The notes beneath the pieces were generated by a model, which searched no databases, had not been told where the DNA came from, and worked only from the letters and a program-made list of their open reading frames with translations. Shown here piece by piece: positions 46,460-60,030 of a stretch of 64,000 nucleotides of DNA. The position numbers were made by a program, and so were the translations under genes. This DNA comes from Pseudomonas sp. PDM15 (GTDB taxonomy: Bacteria; Pseudomonadota; Gammaproteobacteria; Pseudomonadales; Pseudomonadaceae), in assembly GCF_014851565.1 (NCBI RefSeq), contig NZ_JACVAA010000003.1:124001-188000 (forward strand). The letters are read 5' to 3'. How positions within the stretch are numbered: the stretch's first letter is position 1; every line of letters starts with the position of its first letter.

Positions 46460-47347
46460 ATGCCTGCCGAGCGAAACTCATCTCCTGCGCTGGTCTATGT
46501 CTGCAATCGGCGCTACCTGTATCTGGGCCGTAGCCGCCTGCTCATTCGCGATCTGCATTCGGGGGCGGCGGCGCTGCTCGTTTGCCTGGAGGGCGAGGTG
46601 AAGTTTCGCGCGCCCGGCCACGAGCAATGGCTCAGCAGCGCCAGCGTGCTGATTCCCGCCGGCAGCCGGATCGCTATCGACAATCGCGATGCGGTCCTGG
46701 CGTCCTGCTACCTGGATGCGGGCAGGCCCGACTTCGCGTTACTGCGCCGGCAGATGGCGGCGACATGCCAGGGCATCCACTACCACCACCGGCAGGGCGA
46801 CTATCTGGCGCAGGAGCTGACCCAGCTGCGCGACGAGGCGCCGGACTTTGCCGAGGCTCAGCAGCGGGTCGAACAGATACTCTATCGCGGGGCCTGCCTA
46901 CCGCTGCCGGAGGTCGACCCACGGGTGACCCATGTAGTGGAGCGCCTGCGTACAAGCGCGGCGCTGAACACCTCGGTCGGTGCGTTGGCGGCTGAGGTGG
47001 GGCTGTCCGAGTCGGGGCTGATCAAGCTGTTTGCCCTGCAGGTGGGCGTGCCACTGCGCCGGCACCGGCTCTGGTATCGCCTGATCGACTTTGTCAGGCT
47101 CACCCTGGCCGGCACGCCCAGTCACGAGGCGATCAAGGTGGCGGGGTTCAGCGATGCCGCGCACCTGTCACGCTGCTACAGCGGGTTCTTCGGGGTCAAT
47201 CATTCCTATGCCTTCTCGCCCAGGACCCACGTTCGCTACCTGGTGCCCGAGGAAACCGTTCCTAGGCCACTGAGTGCCGGGAGGGCAAGCCTGGCGGCAG
47301 ATCCAGGCTTGCGTGCAGGCGAGGCAGGCGGCGCGCGCTGCCCCTAG
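46460..47347 (+). CDS. AraC-family transcriptional regulator
   Basis: 295 aa. The N-terminal cupin-like region (about 25-110) contains a SSASVLIPAGSRIAI strand pattern. The C-terminal double HTH (about 150-260) has LNTSVGALAAEVGLSESGLIKLF and HEAIKVAGFSDAAHLSRCYSGFFG. A 30-residue Ala/Gly-rich tail follows. Divergent from the polyester hydrolase gene 389 bp away and a candidate regulator of it; unrelated to the convergent ketone-body genes. Confidence 0.88.
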   Translation: MPAERNSSPALVYVCNRRYLYLGRSRLLIRDLHSGAAALLVCLEGEVKFRAPGHEQWLSSASVLIPAGSRIAIDNRDAVLASCYLDAGRPDFALLRRQMAATCQGIHYHHRQGDYLAQELTQLRDEAPDFAEAQQRVEQILYRGACLPLPEVDPRVTHVVERLRTSAALNTSVGALAAEVGLSESGLIKLFALQVGVPLRRHRLWYRLIDFVRLTLAGTPSHEAIKVAGFSDAAHLSRCYSGFFGVNHSYAFSPRTHVRYLVPEETVPRPLSAGRASLAADPGLRAGEAGGARCP

Positions 47348-47353
47348 GCCCGA

Positions 47354-49309
<1,956 letters not shown>

Positions 49310-49355
49310 CGGGTCGATCCTGACTTCTTGTATGTGTCGATTGTAGGTCACGGAG

Positions 49356-50126
49356 TTACTGGGCGAGCCAGCCACCGTCCATGTTCCAAGCGGCGCCGCG
49401 TACCTGTTCGGCGGCGTCGCTGCAGAGGAACAGGGCCAGGGCGCCGAGCTGTTCGGGGGTGACGAACTCAAGCGACGGCTGCTTTTCGGCCAGCAGGTTA
49501 TGGCGTGCCTGATCGAGGCCGCCAGCCGCGGCGGCGCGGTCGTCGATCTGCTTCTGTACCAGCGGGGTCAGCACCCAGCCGGGGCAGATGGCGTTACAGG
49601 TGACGCCGCTGGTGGCCGTCTCGAGCGCCACGCTCTTGGTCAGGCCGACCAGGCCGTGCTTGGCCGCCACGTAGGCGCTCTTGCCGGCCGAGGCCGCCAG
49701 GCCGTGGGCCGAGGCGATGTTGATGATCCGCCCCCAGTTGCGCGCGCGCATGCCCGGCAGCGCCAGGCGCGTGGTGTGGAAGGCGGAGCTGAGGTTGATG
49801 GCGATGATCGCGTCCCAGCGCTCCGCCGGGAATTCCTCCACCGGCGCCACGTGCTGGATGCCGGCGTTGTTGACCAGGATGTCGATGGCGCCGAATTCGG
49901 CCTCGGTGGTGCGGATCAGCGCCTCGATCTCCTCCGGTTTGCTCATATCTGCCGGATGGTGAGCGACCTTGCCGCCGTGGGCGGCGACGGCGGCAACGGC
50001 CGCCTCCACGTCGCCGAAGCCGTTGAGCATCAGGTTGGCTCCGGCCTCGGCCAGCTTGAGGGCGATGCCCAGACCGATGCCGCTGGTGGAACCGGTGACC
50101 AGTGCGGTCTTGCCTTGCAGATTCAT
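49356..50126 (-). CDS. bdhA: 3-Hydroxybutyrate dehydrogenase
   Basis: 256 aa short-chain dehydrogenase. NAD site TGSTSGIGLGIA (about 11-22), NNAG (about 86-89), catalytic SAYVAAKHGLVG with Tyr and Lys, and C-terminal GAAWNMDGGWLAQ typical of D-beta-hydroxybutyrate dehydrogenase. Oxidises 3-hydroxybutyrate to acetoacetate. Between the permease (10 bp) and the acetoacetyl-CoA synthetase. Confidence 0.95.
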   Translation of the reverse strand: MNLQGKTALVTGSTSGIGLGIALKLAEAGANLMLNGFGDVEAAVAAVAAHGGKVAHHPADMSKPEEIEALIRTTEAEFGAIDILVNNAGIQHVAPVEEFPAERWDAIIAINLSSAFHTTRLALPGMRARNWGRIINIASAHGLAASAGKSAYVAAKHGLVGLTKSVALETATSGVTCNAICPGWVLTPLVQKQIDDRAAAAGGLDQARHNLLAEKQPSLEFVTPEQLGALALFLCSDAAEQVRGAAWNMDGGWLAQ

Positions 50127-50136
50127 GTGCGTCTCC

Positions 50137-51528
50137 TTAGACGATGCCGGTGGCGTAGAACACGCCGATCACCACGAACACCGCCAGGGTCTTGATCAGG
50201 GTAATACCGAAGATGTCCTTGTACGCCTCACGGTGGGTCAGGCCGGTCACCGCCAGCAGGGTGATCACCGCGCCGTTGTGCGGCAGGGTGTCCATGCCGC
50301 CGGAGGCCATCGAGGCTACGCGGTGCAGCACTTCCAGCGGGATGTTGGCGGCGTTGGCAGCGGCGATGAAGGTATCGGACATGGCCGCCAGGGCGATGCT
50401 CATGCCGCCCGAGGCCGAGCCGGTGATGCCGGCCAGCAGGGTGACGGTGACCGCCTCGTTGACCAGCGGGTTGGGGATGCTCTTCAGCGCATCGGCCAGC
50501 ACCAGGAAGCCGGGCAGGGAGGCGATCACCGCGCCGAAGCCGTATTCCGAAGCGGTGTTCATCGACGCCAGCAGCGCGCCGCCGACGGCGGTCTTGGTGC
50601 CTTCGGCGAGCTTGGCCTTGATCGCGCGGAAGCCGCAGATCAGGACCAGCAGAATGCCCAGCAGCAGCGCGGCCTGCACGGCCCAGATGCCGGTCAGCTT
50701 GGCTACTTCGCTGGTCACCGGCTGCGCCATGCCGGCCAGCTGCAGGCTGTGGGTTTTGCCGTACAGCTCGGGAATCCAGCGGGTGAACAGCAGGTTGGAC
50801 AGGCCCACCAGCACCAGCGGCGACAGCGCCAGCCAGGGGTTCGGCAGGGCGATATCCTCGGCGGTTTCCGGCTCGTTGCGCAACTCGGTGCCGTAGCCTT
50901 CGCCATTGCGCTTGGCTTTGTTCAGCTGGCGGCTGAGATAGAACATGCCGACGCTGAATACGAACAGGGTGCCGATTACGCCCAGCCACGGCGCCGCCCA
51001 GGAGGTGGTGCCGAAGAAGGTGGTGGGGATGATGTTCTGGATCTGCGGGGTGCCGGGCAGGGCGTCCATGGTGAAGCTGAACGCGCCGAGGGAGATGGTG
51101 GCCGGGATCAGGCGCTTGGGAATGTCGCTCTGGCGGAACATCTCGGCGGCGAACGGGTACACGGCGAACACCACCACGAACAGCGAGACGCCGCCGTAGG
51201 TGAGCAGGGCGCACACCAGTACGATCACCAGCATGGCCTGGCTGGTGCCGAGCAGGCGGATGGCGGCGGCGACGATGGAGCGCGAGAAGCCGGACAGCTC
51301 GATCAGCTTGCCGAACACGGCGCCGAGCAGGAACACCGGGAAGTACAGCTTGATGAAGCCGACCATCTTCTCCATGAACACGCCGGTGAAGGCGGGCGCC
51401 ACGGCGGACGGATCGGTGAGCAGCACGGCGCCGAGGGCGGCGATGGGGGCGAAGAGGATGACGCTGTAGCCGCGATAGGCGGCCAGCATCAGCAGGGCAA
51501 GGGCCGCGAGGGCAATGATCACGCTCAT
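50137..51528 (-). CDS. GntP-family permease, probable 3-hydroxybutyrate importer
   Basis: 463 aa from the ATG at 51528 (AGGAG site; the frame continues 12 codons upstream). About 12-14 hydrophobic segments; GntP landmarks FVVVFAVYPFAAEMFR, ATISLGAFSFTMDALPGTPQ and GGMDTLPHNGAVITLLAV. Leads the ketone-body operon behind a sigma-54-like promoter. Uptake of 3-hydroxybutyrate is inferred from context. Confidence 0.9.
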   Translation of the reverse strand: MSVIIALAALALLMLAAYRGYSVILFAPIAALGAVLLTDPSAVAPAFTGVFMEKMVGFIKLYFPVFLLGAVFGKLIELSGFSRSIVAAAIRLLGTSQAMLVIVLVCALLTYGGVSLFVVVFAVYPFAAEMFRQSDIPKRLIPATISLGAFSFTMDALPGTPQIQNIIPTTFFGTTSWAAPWLGVIGTLFVFSVGMFYLSRQLNKAKRNGEGYGTELRNEPETAEDIALPNPWLALSPLVLVGLSNLLFTRWIPELYGKTHSLQLAGMAQPVTSEVAKLTGIWAVQAALLLGILLVLICGFRAIKAKLAEGTKTAVGGALLASMNTASEYGFGAVIASLPGFLVLADALKSIPNPLVNEAVTVTLLAGITGSASGGMSIALAAMSDTFIAAANAANIPLEVLHRVASMASGGMDTLPHNGAVITLLAVTGLTHREAYKDIFGITLIKTLAVFVVIGVFYATGIV

Positions 51529-51609
51529 TGAGCTATCTCCTGGCGCCGCGTCGCTGCGCGGCATTCATTGTTGTTGTCGGCGACCGGAGAGGGCGCGGAG
51601 CAGAAGATA

Positions 51610-51624
51610 GCGACTTCCATGCCA
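51610..51624 (-). promoter_or_regulatory. Sigma-54 promoter of the ketone-body operon
   Basis: Minus strand TGGCATGGAAGTCGC: perfect GG/GC spacing, two mismatches from TGGCAC-N5-TTGC. 82 bases upstream of the permease ATG at 51528 and downstream of the activator sites at 51689-51772. Confidence 0.7.
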
Positions 51625-51688
51625 AATACCTAACTTGTTGAAATTAAAGGATTATCTTTGATTTGGACGAGTTGGTTTGCACTGCTTT

Positions 51689-51772
51689 GTCTCTAGATGG
51701 AGACATCGTTGGCGCGGGTGTCAGAGAATTCGGGCGTTCGGCCTTGTCTCCACATGGAGACTGGCGTCTCCA
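51689..51772. promoter_or_regulatory. Paired palindromic HbcR activator sites
   Basis: Two 16-base dyads, GTCTCTAGATGGAGAC (51689-51704) and GTCTCCACATGGAGAC (51746-51761), with centres 57 bp apart, plus a half-site GTCTCCA (51766-51772) just after the hbcR stop. About 65-150 bp upstream of the sigma-54 promoter, the normal enhancer range. Confidence 0.75.
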
Positions 51773-51774
51773 TT

Positions 51775-53190
<1,416 letters not shown>

Positions 53191-53272
53191 CGGCAGTCTC
53201 GCTAGGGGGAGGAGGCAGAGCTTAGTGGGGCTCGGCCATCGGGCAATCTGACCTTGGTCGCAGCGCCGGCGT

Positions 53273-54175
53273 TCAGCGGGCGGCCAGACGGGCGCGGGCG
53301 ACGCGCGAGCCGTTGGGCTTGTCGAGCACCTGGCAGATGCGCGCGCCGGCGTCGATCAGCTTGTCCATGTCGATGCCGGTATGGATGCCCAGGCCCTGCA
53401 GCAGGTAGAGCACGTCCTCGGTGGCGACGTTGCCGGTGGCGCCCTTGGCGTAGGGGCAGCCGCCCAGACCGGCGACCGAGCTGTCGAACACGGCGATGCC
53501 CTCCAGCAGGCTCGCATAGATGTTGGCCACGGCCTGGCCGTAGGTGTCGTGGAAGTGTCCGGCCAGCTTGTCACGCGGAATATCGCGGCCGACCACCTCG
53601 AACATGTGGCGGGTCTTGCCGGCGGTGCCGGTGCCGATGGTGTCGCCCAGCGAGATTTCGTAGCAGCCCATGGCGAACAGCTCGCGGACCACGGCCGCGA
53701 CCTGCTCGGGCGCCACCTCGCCCTCGTAGGGGCAGCCGAGCACGCAGGAGACGTAGCCGCGCACGCTGATACCGTGGGCCTTGGCCGCTTCCATCACCGG
53801 GACGAAACGCTCCAGGCTCTCGGCGATGGAGCAGTTGATATTGCGCTGGGAGAAGGCCTCGGAGGCGGCGGCGAATACCGCCACTTCCTTCACCCCGGCC
53901 TCCACGGCGGCCTCGAAGCCTTTGAGATTGGGGGTCAGCGCGCCGTAGACCACGCCAGGTTTCTGCTGGATGCCGGCGAACACCTCGGCGCTGCCAGCCA
54001 TTTGCGGCACCCACTTGGGCGAGACGAAGCTGCCCACTTCGATGTAGCTCAGGCCGGCGGCGCTCAGGTCATCGGTCAGACGCACCTTGTCGGCAACGTT
54101 GATCGGCTGTTTCTCGTTCTGCAGGCCATCGCGCGGGCCGACTTCGACCAGGCGGACGTGTTGCGGCAGGTTCAT
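53273..54175 (-). CDS. liuE: Hydroxymethylglutaryl-CoA lyase (LiuE)
   Basis: 300 aa DRE-TIM metallolyase. [16 protein letters not shown] (catalytic Arg-Asp) near residue 15 and the C-terminal Cys loop [19 protein letters not shown] are diagnostic. Splits HMG-CoA into acetyl-CoA and acetoacetate, the last step of leucine catabolism; acetoacetate can then enter the gene set at 47354-50126. Last gene of the liu run, separated from liuD by a 160-bp gap holding palindromic repeats. Confidence 0.95.
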   Translation of the reverse strand: MNLPQHVRLVEVGPRDGLQNEKQPINVADKVRLTDDLSAAGLSYIEVGSFVSPKWVPQMAGSAEVFAGIQQKPGVVYGALTPNLKGFEAAVEAGVKEVAVFAAASEAFSQRNINCSIAESLERFVPVMEAAKAHGISVRGYVSCVLGCPYEGEVAPEQVAAVVRELFAMGCYEISLGDTIGTGTAGKTRHMFEVVGRDIPRDKLAGHFHDTYGQAVANIYASLLEGIAVFDSSVAGLGGCPYAKGATGNVATEDVLYLLQGLGIHTGIDMDKLIDAGARICQVLDKPNGSRVARARLAAR

Positions 54176-54188
54176 CGGTGTTCTCCCT

Positions 54189-54282
54189 GGTGGAAACGCT
54201 GCGCGGTTTCCACCCTACGTAATCGTGTGTGCTGATATGGCGGCGTAGGGCAGTAGGGTGGATGTCGCTTTCTACATCCACC
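54189..54282. repeat. Two copies of a GTAGGGTGG-type palindromic repeat
   Basis: Element 1 (54189-54214) has arms GGTGGAAAC / GTTTCCACC; element 2 (54257-54282) has arms GGTGGATGT / ACATCCACC. Both are flanked by GTAGGG or its complement and point in opposite directions, within the liuD-liuE gap. Confidence 0.75.
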
Positions 54283-54335
54283 AGCCTTCAGCATCGACCT
54301 GGGGTGGACATAAAAAGTGATGTCCAGCCTAAGGT

Positions 54336-56285
54336 TCAGCTTTGTTCCAATTCCACCAGCGCAGCGCCTTCGCCGACCATATCGCCCTCGGCGCAGTACA
54401 GCGCCTTGACCGTACCGGCGTGGGGCGCGCGGATGCTGTGTTCCATCTTCATGGCTTCCAGCACCACCAGGGCTGCGCCGGCTTCCACGGCCTGGCCAGC
54501 TTCGACCAGCACGCGCACGATACTGCCGTTCATCGGGGCCGTCAGCCCTCCGTGCTGGGCGTGGCTGGCTTCGGCCTCGGCGATCGGGTCGACGCGGCGT
54601 ACCTCGTGCAGGCGACCCTGCCATTCCAGATAGAGCGCATCACCCCGGCGGATTGCCCGGTGCGCGCGGCGCAGGCTGTCCTGTTCGGTCCACAGCTGCT
54701 CGCCTTGCAGGCGCGATTGTGCCGGGCCGCGCAGGTGCACAGTATGGCGCTGCTCGCCGCTGGCGAGATGTACATCGGTTTCCGCTGCCAACCCTGCGCG
54801 CCAGCCGCTGCTGGTAGCCCAGGGCGAGTGATAGTCCTCGTGGCTGCGGCGCGGCGCTTCGCTGTGCAGCCAGGCCTCGGCGGCCAGTTGCCAAAACTCG
54901 GCAGGCAGTTCGGCCACGGCCGGCAGCAGTTGTTCCTGGTGACGAGCGATAAAGCCGGTGTCCAGCTCGGCGTTGGCGAAGGCCGGATGGGCTAGCACGC
55001 GGCGCAGGAACGGCAGGTTGCTGGCGAAGCCGCCGACGGCGGTTTCTTCCAGCATGGCCAGCAGGCGCTGGCGGGCCTGTTCGCGGTCCTCGCCCCAGGC
55101 GACCAGCTTGGCCAGCATCGGGTCGTAGAACGGCGAGACGGTATCGCCCTCGGCCACGCCGCTGTCCACGCGGCGGCCTTCGCCGGCGGACGGTTCGCGG
55201 TAGAGCTTGAGGTCGCCGGAGGCGGGCAGGAAGTCGTGATCGGTGTCCTCGGCGTACAGGCGCACCTCGATGGCGTGGCCATTCAGCGGCACCTGTTCCT
55301 GGGTGATCGGCAGCGCCTCGCCGCGGGCCACGCGGATCTGCCAGGCCACCAGGTCGAGTCCGGTGATGGCTTCGGTAACCGGGTGCTCCACCTGCAGGCG
55401 GGTGTTCATTTCCATGAAGAAGAACTGGCCTCGGGCATCGAGCAGGAACTCCACGGTGCCGGCGCCGACATAGCCGATGGCCTGGGCGGCCTTGACTGCC
55501 GCCTCACCCATGGCGCGGCGCAGTTCGGGGCTTAGGCCCGGAGCCGGCGCTTCCTCGACCACCTTCTGGTGGCGGCGCTGGATCGAGCAGTCGCGTTCGT
55601 TGAGGTACAGGCAGTTGCCGTGGCTGTCGGCGAATACCTGGATCTCCACGTGGCGCGGCTGCAGCACATACTTCTCCACCAGCATGCGCGAGTCGCCGAA
55701 GGCGGACTGGGCTTCGCGCTGGGCAGAGGCCAGGGTCTCGGCCAGCTCGGCTTCTCGCTCGACCACCTTCATGCCCTTGCCACCACCACCGGCGGCGGCC
55801 TTGAGCAGCACCGGGTAGCCGATGCGTTCGGCGGCGACGCGGAAGGTCTCCACGTCCTGGGCTTCACCGTGGTAGCCGGGCACCAGCGGCACGCCGGCGT
55901 CTTCCATCAGTGCCTTGGCCGCGGACTTGCTGCCCATGGCGTCGATGGCGGAGGCGGGCGGGCCGAGGAACACCAGGCCGGCGGCCACGATGGCGCGGGC
56001 GAAGCCGGCGTTCTCGGAGAGGAATCCGTAGCCCGGGTGGATCGCCTGGGCGCCGCTGGCCTTGGCCGCGGCGATGATCTTGTCGACCAGCAGGTAGCTG
56101 TCGGCCGGCTTGGCGCCGCCGAGATTCACCGCCATATCGGCCTCGCGCACATGCCGTGCGTTGGCGTCGATGGCGCTGTGCACGGCCACGGTCTTCAGGC
56201 CCTGGGCCTTGGCGGTGCGCATCACCCGGCAGGCGATCTCGCCGCGGTTGGCGACCAGCAGGGTGTCGATGTGCTTGTGGCTCAT
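54336..56285 (-). CDS. liuD: Methylcrotonyl-CoA carboxylase alpha subunit (LiuD)
   Basis: 649 aa biotin-dependent carboxylase. Biotin carboxylase N-domain LLVANRGEIACRVMRTAKAQ, ATP-grasp loop AAAGGGGKGMKVV, ERDCSIQRRHQKVVEEAP, and a C-terminal biotinyl domain with EAMKMEHS (biotinyl-Lys). Works with LiuB to carboxylate 3-methylcrotonyl-CoA. Its start overlaps the liuC stop by 4 bp. Confidence 0.96.
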   Translation of the reverse strand: MSHKHIDTLLVANRGEIACRVMRTAKAQGLKTVAVHSAIDANARHVREADMAVNLGGAKPADSYLLVDKIIAAAKASGAQAIHPGYGFLSENAGFARAIVAAGLVFLGPPASAIDAMGSKSAAKALMEDAGVPLVPGYHGEAQDVETFRVAAERIGYPVLLKAAAGGGGKGMKVVEREAELAETLASAQREAQSAFGDSRMLVEKYVLQPRHVEIQVFADSHGNCLYLNERDCSIQRRHQKVVEEAPAPGLSPELRRAMGEAAVKAAQAIGYVGAGTVEFLLDARGQFFFMEMNTRLQVEHPVTEAITGLDLVAWQIRVARGEALPITQEQVPLNGHAIEVRLYAEDTDHDFLPASGDLKLYREPSAGEGRRVDSGVAEGDTVSPFYDPMLAKLVAWGEDREQARQRLLAMLEETAVGGFASNLPFLRRVLAHPAFANAELDTGFIARHQEQLLPAVAELPAEFWQLAAEAWLHSEAPRRSHEDYHSPWATSSGWRAGLAAETDVHLASGEQRHTVHLRGPAQSRLQGEQLWTEQDSLRRAHRAIRRGDALYLEWQGRLHEVRRVDPIAEAEASHAQHGGLTAPMNGSIVRVLVEAGQAVEAGAALVVLEAMKMEHSIRAPHAGTVKALYCAEGDMVGEGAALVELEQS

Positions 56286-57082
56286 GCTTGCGGCTCCTGC
56301 CAGGCGGGCGTGCGTTTTTCCAGGAAGGCGTTGAGCCCCTCCTGGCCTTCCGGGCTGACGCGGATGCGGGCGATGGCGTTCTCGGTGTAGCGGCGCAGAG
56401 CCGGGGTGAGCACGCCGCTGGCCACTTCACGCAGCAGGTCCTTGCTGGCCTGCATGGCCTGCGGGCTGTTGAGCAGCAGGTTGTTCACCCAGCCTTCGAC
56501 TTGGGCGTCCAGTTCGGCGGCCGGGTAGGCCTCGGCCAGCAGGCCCAGCTCGCGGGCGCGGCCGCCGGAGAAACGCTCGGCGGTCAGTGCGTAGCGGCGT
56601 GCGGCGCGTTCGCCGAGGGCCTGGACCACGAAGGGGCTGATCACTGCAGGGGCCAGGCCGATGCGCACTTCGGACAGGCTGAACAGCGCGTCGTCTGCGC
56701 CGATGGCCATATCGCAGCAGCTGACCAGCCCGACGGCGCCGCCGAAGGCCGCGCCCTGGACCACGGCCAGGGTCGGGATCTTCAGGGCGTTGAGGTTGTA
56801 CATCAGCTCGGCCAGCTCGCGGGCGTCATTGAGGTTGGCGTTGTAGTCCAGCTTGGCGCTGGCCTGCATCCAGGCCAGGTCGGCGCCAGCGGAGAAGTGT
56901 TTGCCGCGCCCGCGCAGAAGCAGGAAGCGCAAGGTCTTGTCGGCGGCGATGGCGTCGATGGCGAGGATCAGCTCGCGGATCATCTCGGCGTTGAAGGCGT
57001 TGTTCTTCTCCGGGCGGTTCAGCCACAGAGTGGCGAAGCCGCGCGGGTCTTTTTCCAGCTGTACGGTGGTGAAGTCGGTCAT
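56282..57082 (-). CDS. liuC: Methylglutaconyl-CoA hydratase (LiuC)
   Basis: 266 aa crotonase-fold enzyme. GKHFSAGADLAWMQ (oxyanion-hole loop, about 60-73) and VVQGAAFGGAVGLVSCCDMAI (about 104-124) are the crotonase signatures. Hydrates 3-methylglutaconyl-CoA to HMG-CoA. Three bases from liuB and overlapping liuD. Confidence 0.94.
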   Translation of the reverse strand: MTDFTTVQLEKDPRGFATLWLNRPEKNNAFNAEMIRELILAIDAIAADKTLRFLLLRGRGKHFSAGADLAWMQASAKLDYNANLNDARELAELMYNLNALKIPTLAVVQGAAFGGAVGLVSCCDMAIGADDALFSLSEVRIGLAPAVISPFVVQALGERAARRYALTAERFSGGRARELGLLAEAYPAAELDAQVEGWVNNLLLNSPQAMQASKDLLREVASGVLTPALRRYTENAIARIRVSPEGQEGLNAFLEKRTPAWQEPQA

Positions 57083-57085
57083 GGC

Positions 57086-58693
57086 TTACATCCGGAACAC
57101 GCCGAACTGGGTCGGCTCGATGGGCGCATTGAGGCTGGCGGACAGGGCCAGGCCGAGGACGTCGCGGGTCTGCGCCGGGTCGATCACGCCGTCGTCCCAC
57201 AGGCGGGCGCTGGAGTAGTAGGCATGGGCCTGCTGTTCGTACTGGGCGACAATGGGCTGCTTGATGCGGGCTTCTTCCTCGTCGCTGAACGGCTGCCCGG
57301 CGCGGGTAGCTTGCTCGCGCTTGACCTGGACCAGCACGCCTGCAGCCTGTTCGGCCCCCATCACGCCGATCCGCGCGTTGGGCCACATCCATAGGAAGCG
57401 CGGGTCGTAGGCGCGGCCGCACATGCCGTAGTTACCGGCACCGAAGCTGCCGCCGATGATCACGGTGAACTTCGGCACCTTGGCGCAGGCCACGGCGGTA
57501 ACCAGCTTGGCGCCGTGCTTGGCGATGCCGCCTTCTTCGTATTTCTTGCCGACCATAAAGCCGGTGATGTTCTGCAGGAACAGCAGCGGAATGCCGCGCT
57601 GGCAGGCCAGTTCGATGAAGTGCGCGCCTTTCTGCGCCGCTTCGGCAAACAGAATGCCGTTGTTCGCCAGGATGGCCACCGGGTAGCCGTGGACATGGGC
57701 GAAGCCGCAGACCAGGGTGGTGCCGAACAGCGCCTTGAATTCATCGAACTCGCTGCCATCGACCACCCGCGAAATCACTTCGCGCACATCGAAGGGCTGC
57801 TTGGCATCGGCCGGGATCACTCCGTACAGCTCGTCCGCCGAGTGCAGCGGGGCGAGCGGGGTGCGAGTCTGCAGCTGGCCGAGCTTGCGCCAGTTGAGGT
57901 TGGCGACGCAGCGCCGGGCGATGGCCAGGGCGTGCTCGTCGTCATCGGCATAGTGGTCGGCCACGCCGGAGGTCTTGCAGTGCACGTCGGCGCCGCCCAG
58001 CTCCTCGGCCGTCACCACCTCGCCGGTGGCAGCCTTCACCAGGGGCGGACCGGCCAGGAAGATGGTGGCCTGGTTGCGCACCATGATGGTCTCGTCGCTC
58101 ATCGCCGGCACATAGGCGCCGCCGGCGGTGCAGGAGCCCATGACCACGGCGATCTGCGGGATGCCCTGGGCGCTCATATTGGCCTGGTTGAAGAAGATCC
58201 GGCCGAAGTGCTCGCGGTCCGGAAACACCTCTTCCTGACGCGGCAGGTTGGCGCCGCCGGAGTCCACCAGGTAGATGCACGGCAGGCGGTTCTGCTGGGC
58301 GATGGTCTGCGCGCGCAGGTGCTTCTTCACGGTCAGCGGGTAGTAGCTGCCGCCTTTCACCGTGGCGTCGTTGGCGATGATCATGCACTCGACGCCTTCC
58401 ACCCGGCCGATGCCGGCGACCACGCCGGCGGCCGGTACGTCTTCGCCGTAGACCTCGTGGGCGGCCAGCTGGCCGACTTCGAGGAAGGGCGAGCCGATGT
58501 CCAGCAGGCGGTTGATGCGCTCGCGCGGCAGCAGCTTGCCGCGCGAGGTGTGGCGTTCCTGGGCCTTGGCGCCGCCGCCTTCGTGGACGCGGGCGAGCAG
58601 GGCGCGCAGGTCGTTCACCTGGGTAAGCATGGCCGCCTGGTTGGCAGCGAACTCCGGCGAACGGGTGTTGATCTGGGTATGCAGGATGGCCAT
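57086..58693 (-). CDS. liuB: Methylcrotonyl-CoA carboxylase beta subunit (LiuB)
   Basis: 535 aa carboxyltransferase. [38 protein letters not shown] and [19 protein letters not shown] are typical of MCC beta. Transfers the carboxyl from biotin on LiuD to 3-methylcrotonyl-CoA. Separated from liuA by 143 bp carrying palindromic repeats. Confidence 0.96.
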   Translation of the reverse strand: MAILHTQINTRSPEFAANQAAMLTQVNDLRALLARVHEGGGAKAQERHTSRGKLLPRERINRLLDIGSPFLEVGQLAAHEVYGEDVPAAGVVAGIGRVEGVECMIIANDATVKGGSYYPLTVKKHLRAQTIAQQNRLPCIYLVDSGGANLPRQEEVFPDREHFGRIFFNQANMSAQGIPQIAVVMGSCTAGGAYVPAMSDETIMVRNQATIFLAGPPLVKAATGEVVTAEELGGADVHCKTSGVADHYADDDEHALAIARRCVANLNWRKLGQLQTRTPLAPLHSADELYGVIPADAKQPFDVREVISRVVDGSEFDEFKALFGTTLVCGFAHVHGYPVAILANNGILFAEAAQKGAHFIELACQRGIPLLFLQNITGFMVGKKYEEGGIAKHGAKLVTAVACAKVPKFTVIIGGSFGAGNYGMCGRAYDPRFLWMWPNARIGVMGAEQAAGVLVQVKREQATRAGQPFSDEEEARIKQPIVAQYEQQAHAYYSSARLWDDGVIDPAQTRDVLGLALSASLNAPIEPTQFGVFRM

Positions 58694-58721
58694 CTGGCGC
58701 GCTCCGATGTGCTTTAAATCT

Positions 58722-58816
58722 CCCCTCTCCCGTTCACGGGAGAGGGGCCGGGGGAGAGGGCAGTGCAGGCGACCTAGAGCCCCTCTCCCTAACCCTCTCC
58801 CATAAATGGGAGAGGG
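58722..58816. repeat. CCCTCTCCC-type palindromic repeat cluster
   Basis: Hairpin 1: CCCCTCTCCCG-TTCA-CGGGAGAGGGG (58722-58747). Hairpin 2: CCCTCTCCCAT-AA-ATGGGAGAGGG (58793-58816). Extra single arms at about 58750-58760 and 58779-58789. The cluster lies between liuA and liuB and may tune the ratio of their messages. Confidence 0.85.
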
Positions 58817-58836
58817 ATGGCTCGTGCAGGCTGGGA

Positions 58837-60000
58837 CTACTTGGTCTCGTTGTACAGCTCGCGGCCGATCAGCATGCGGCGGATCTCGCTGGTGCCGGCG
58901 CCGATCTCGTACAGCTTGGCGTCACGCAGCAGGCGGCCGGCCGGATACTCGTTGGTGTAACCGTTGCCACCGAGCAACTGGATGGTGTCCAGGGCCATCT
59001 TGGTGGCCATTTCGGCGGTGTAGAGGATCACCGCCGCCGCGTCCTTGCGCGACTCCTCGCCACGGTCACAGGCCTTGGCCACGGTGTACAGGTAGGCCTT
59101 GGAGGCGTTCATGCCGGCATACATGTCGGCCAGCTTGCCTTGCACCAGCTGGAACTCGCCGATCGACTGCTTGAACTGCTGGCGCTCATGTACGTAGGGC
59201 AGCACTACGTCCATGCAGGCGCTCATGATTCCGGTGGGGCCGCCGGAGAGCACGGTGCGTTCGTAGTCCAGGCCGCTCATCAGCACCGCCACGCCACGGC
59301 CTTCGCCACCGAGGATGTTTTCCTCCGGTACTTCCACGTCCTCGAATACCAGTTCGCAGGTGTTCGAGCCGCGCATGCCCAGCTTGTCCAGCTTCTGGTG
59401 GCGGGAGAAGCCCTTGTAGTCGCGCTCGACGATGAAGGCGGTCATGCCGCGCGAGCCGGCGTTGATGTCGGTCTTGGCGTAGATCACGTAGGTATGGGCG
59501 TCGGGGCCGTTGGTGATCCACATCTTGTTGCCGTTGAGCACGTAGCGGTCGCCGCGCTTCTCGGCGCGCAGCTTCATCGACACCACGTCGGAGCCGGCAT
59601 TCGGCTCGCTCATGGCCAGCGCGCCGATGTGCTCGCCGGAGCACAGTTTGGGCAGGTACTTGGCCTTCTGCTCGTAGGTGCCGTTCTTGCGTATCTGGTT
59701 CAGGCACAGGTTTGAATGGGCACCGTAGGACAGACCGACCGAAGCCGAGGCGCGGCTGATTTCTTCCATCGCCACCACGTGGGCCAGGTAGCCCATGTTG
59801 GTGCCGCCGTATTCCTCTTCCACGGTCATGCCGAGCAGGCCCATGTCGCCGAACTTGCGCCACATATCCATGGGGAACTCGTTGTCACGGTCGATCTGCG
59901 CCGCACGCGGGGCCAGCTCGGCCTGGGCGAACTGATGCACCGAGTCGCGCAGCATGTCGATGGTCTCGCCGAGACCGAAGTTGAGGGTTGGGTAGCTCAT
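58837..60000 (-). CDS. liuA: Isovaleryl-CoA dehydrogenase (LiuA)
   Basis: 387 aa from the ATG at 60000 (AGGTGG upstream). Acyl-CoA dehydrogenase flavoprotein; [24 protein letters not shown] and C-terminal [13 protein letters not shown] are family patterns. [16 protein letters not shown] carries the catalytic Glu at the position specific to isovaleryl-CoA dehydrogenases. First catabolic step after isovaleryl-CoA. 30 bp after liuR. Confidence 0.96.
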   Translation of the reverse strand: MSYPTLNFGLGETIDMLRDSVHQFAQAELAPRAAQIDRDNEFPMDMWRKFGDMGLLGMTVEEEYGGTNMGYLAHVVAMEEISRASASVGLSYGAHSNLCLNQIRKNGTYEQKAKYLPKLCSGEHIGALAMSEPNAGSDVVSMKLRAEKRGDRYVLNGNKMWITNGPDAHTYVIYAKTDINAGSRGMTAFIVERDYKGFSRHQKLDKLGMRGSNTCELVFEDVEVPEENILGGEGRGVAVLMSGLDYERTVLSGGPTGIMSACMDVVLPYVHERQQFKQSIGEFQLVQGKLADMYAGMNASKAYLYTVAKACDRGEESRKDAAAVILYTAEMATKMALDTIQLLGGNGYTNEYPAGRLLRDAKLYEIGAGTSEIRRMLIGRELYNETK

Positions 60001-60030
60001 GGGTTCCACCTGTGAATTATTGGATTAAGT

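Noticed and set aside
58694..58836. CRISPR-like array from repeated CCCTCTCCC
   Set aside because: Units are inverted, unevenly spaced and without spacers; it is a palindromic repeat cluster.
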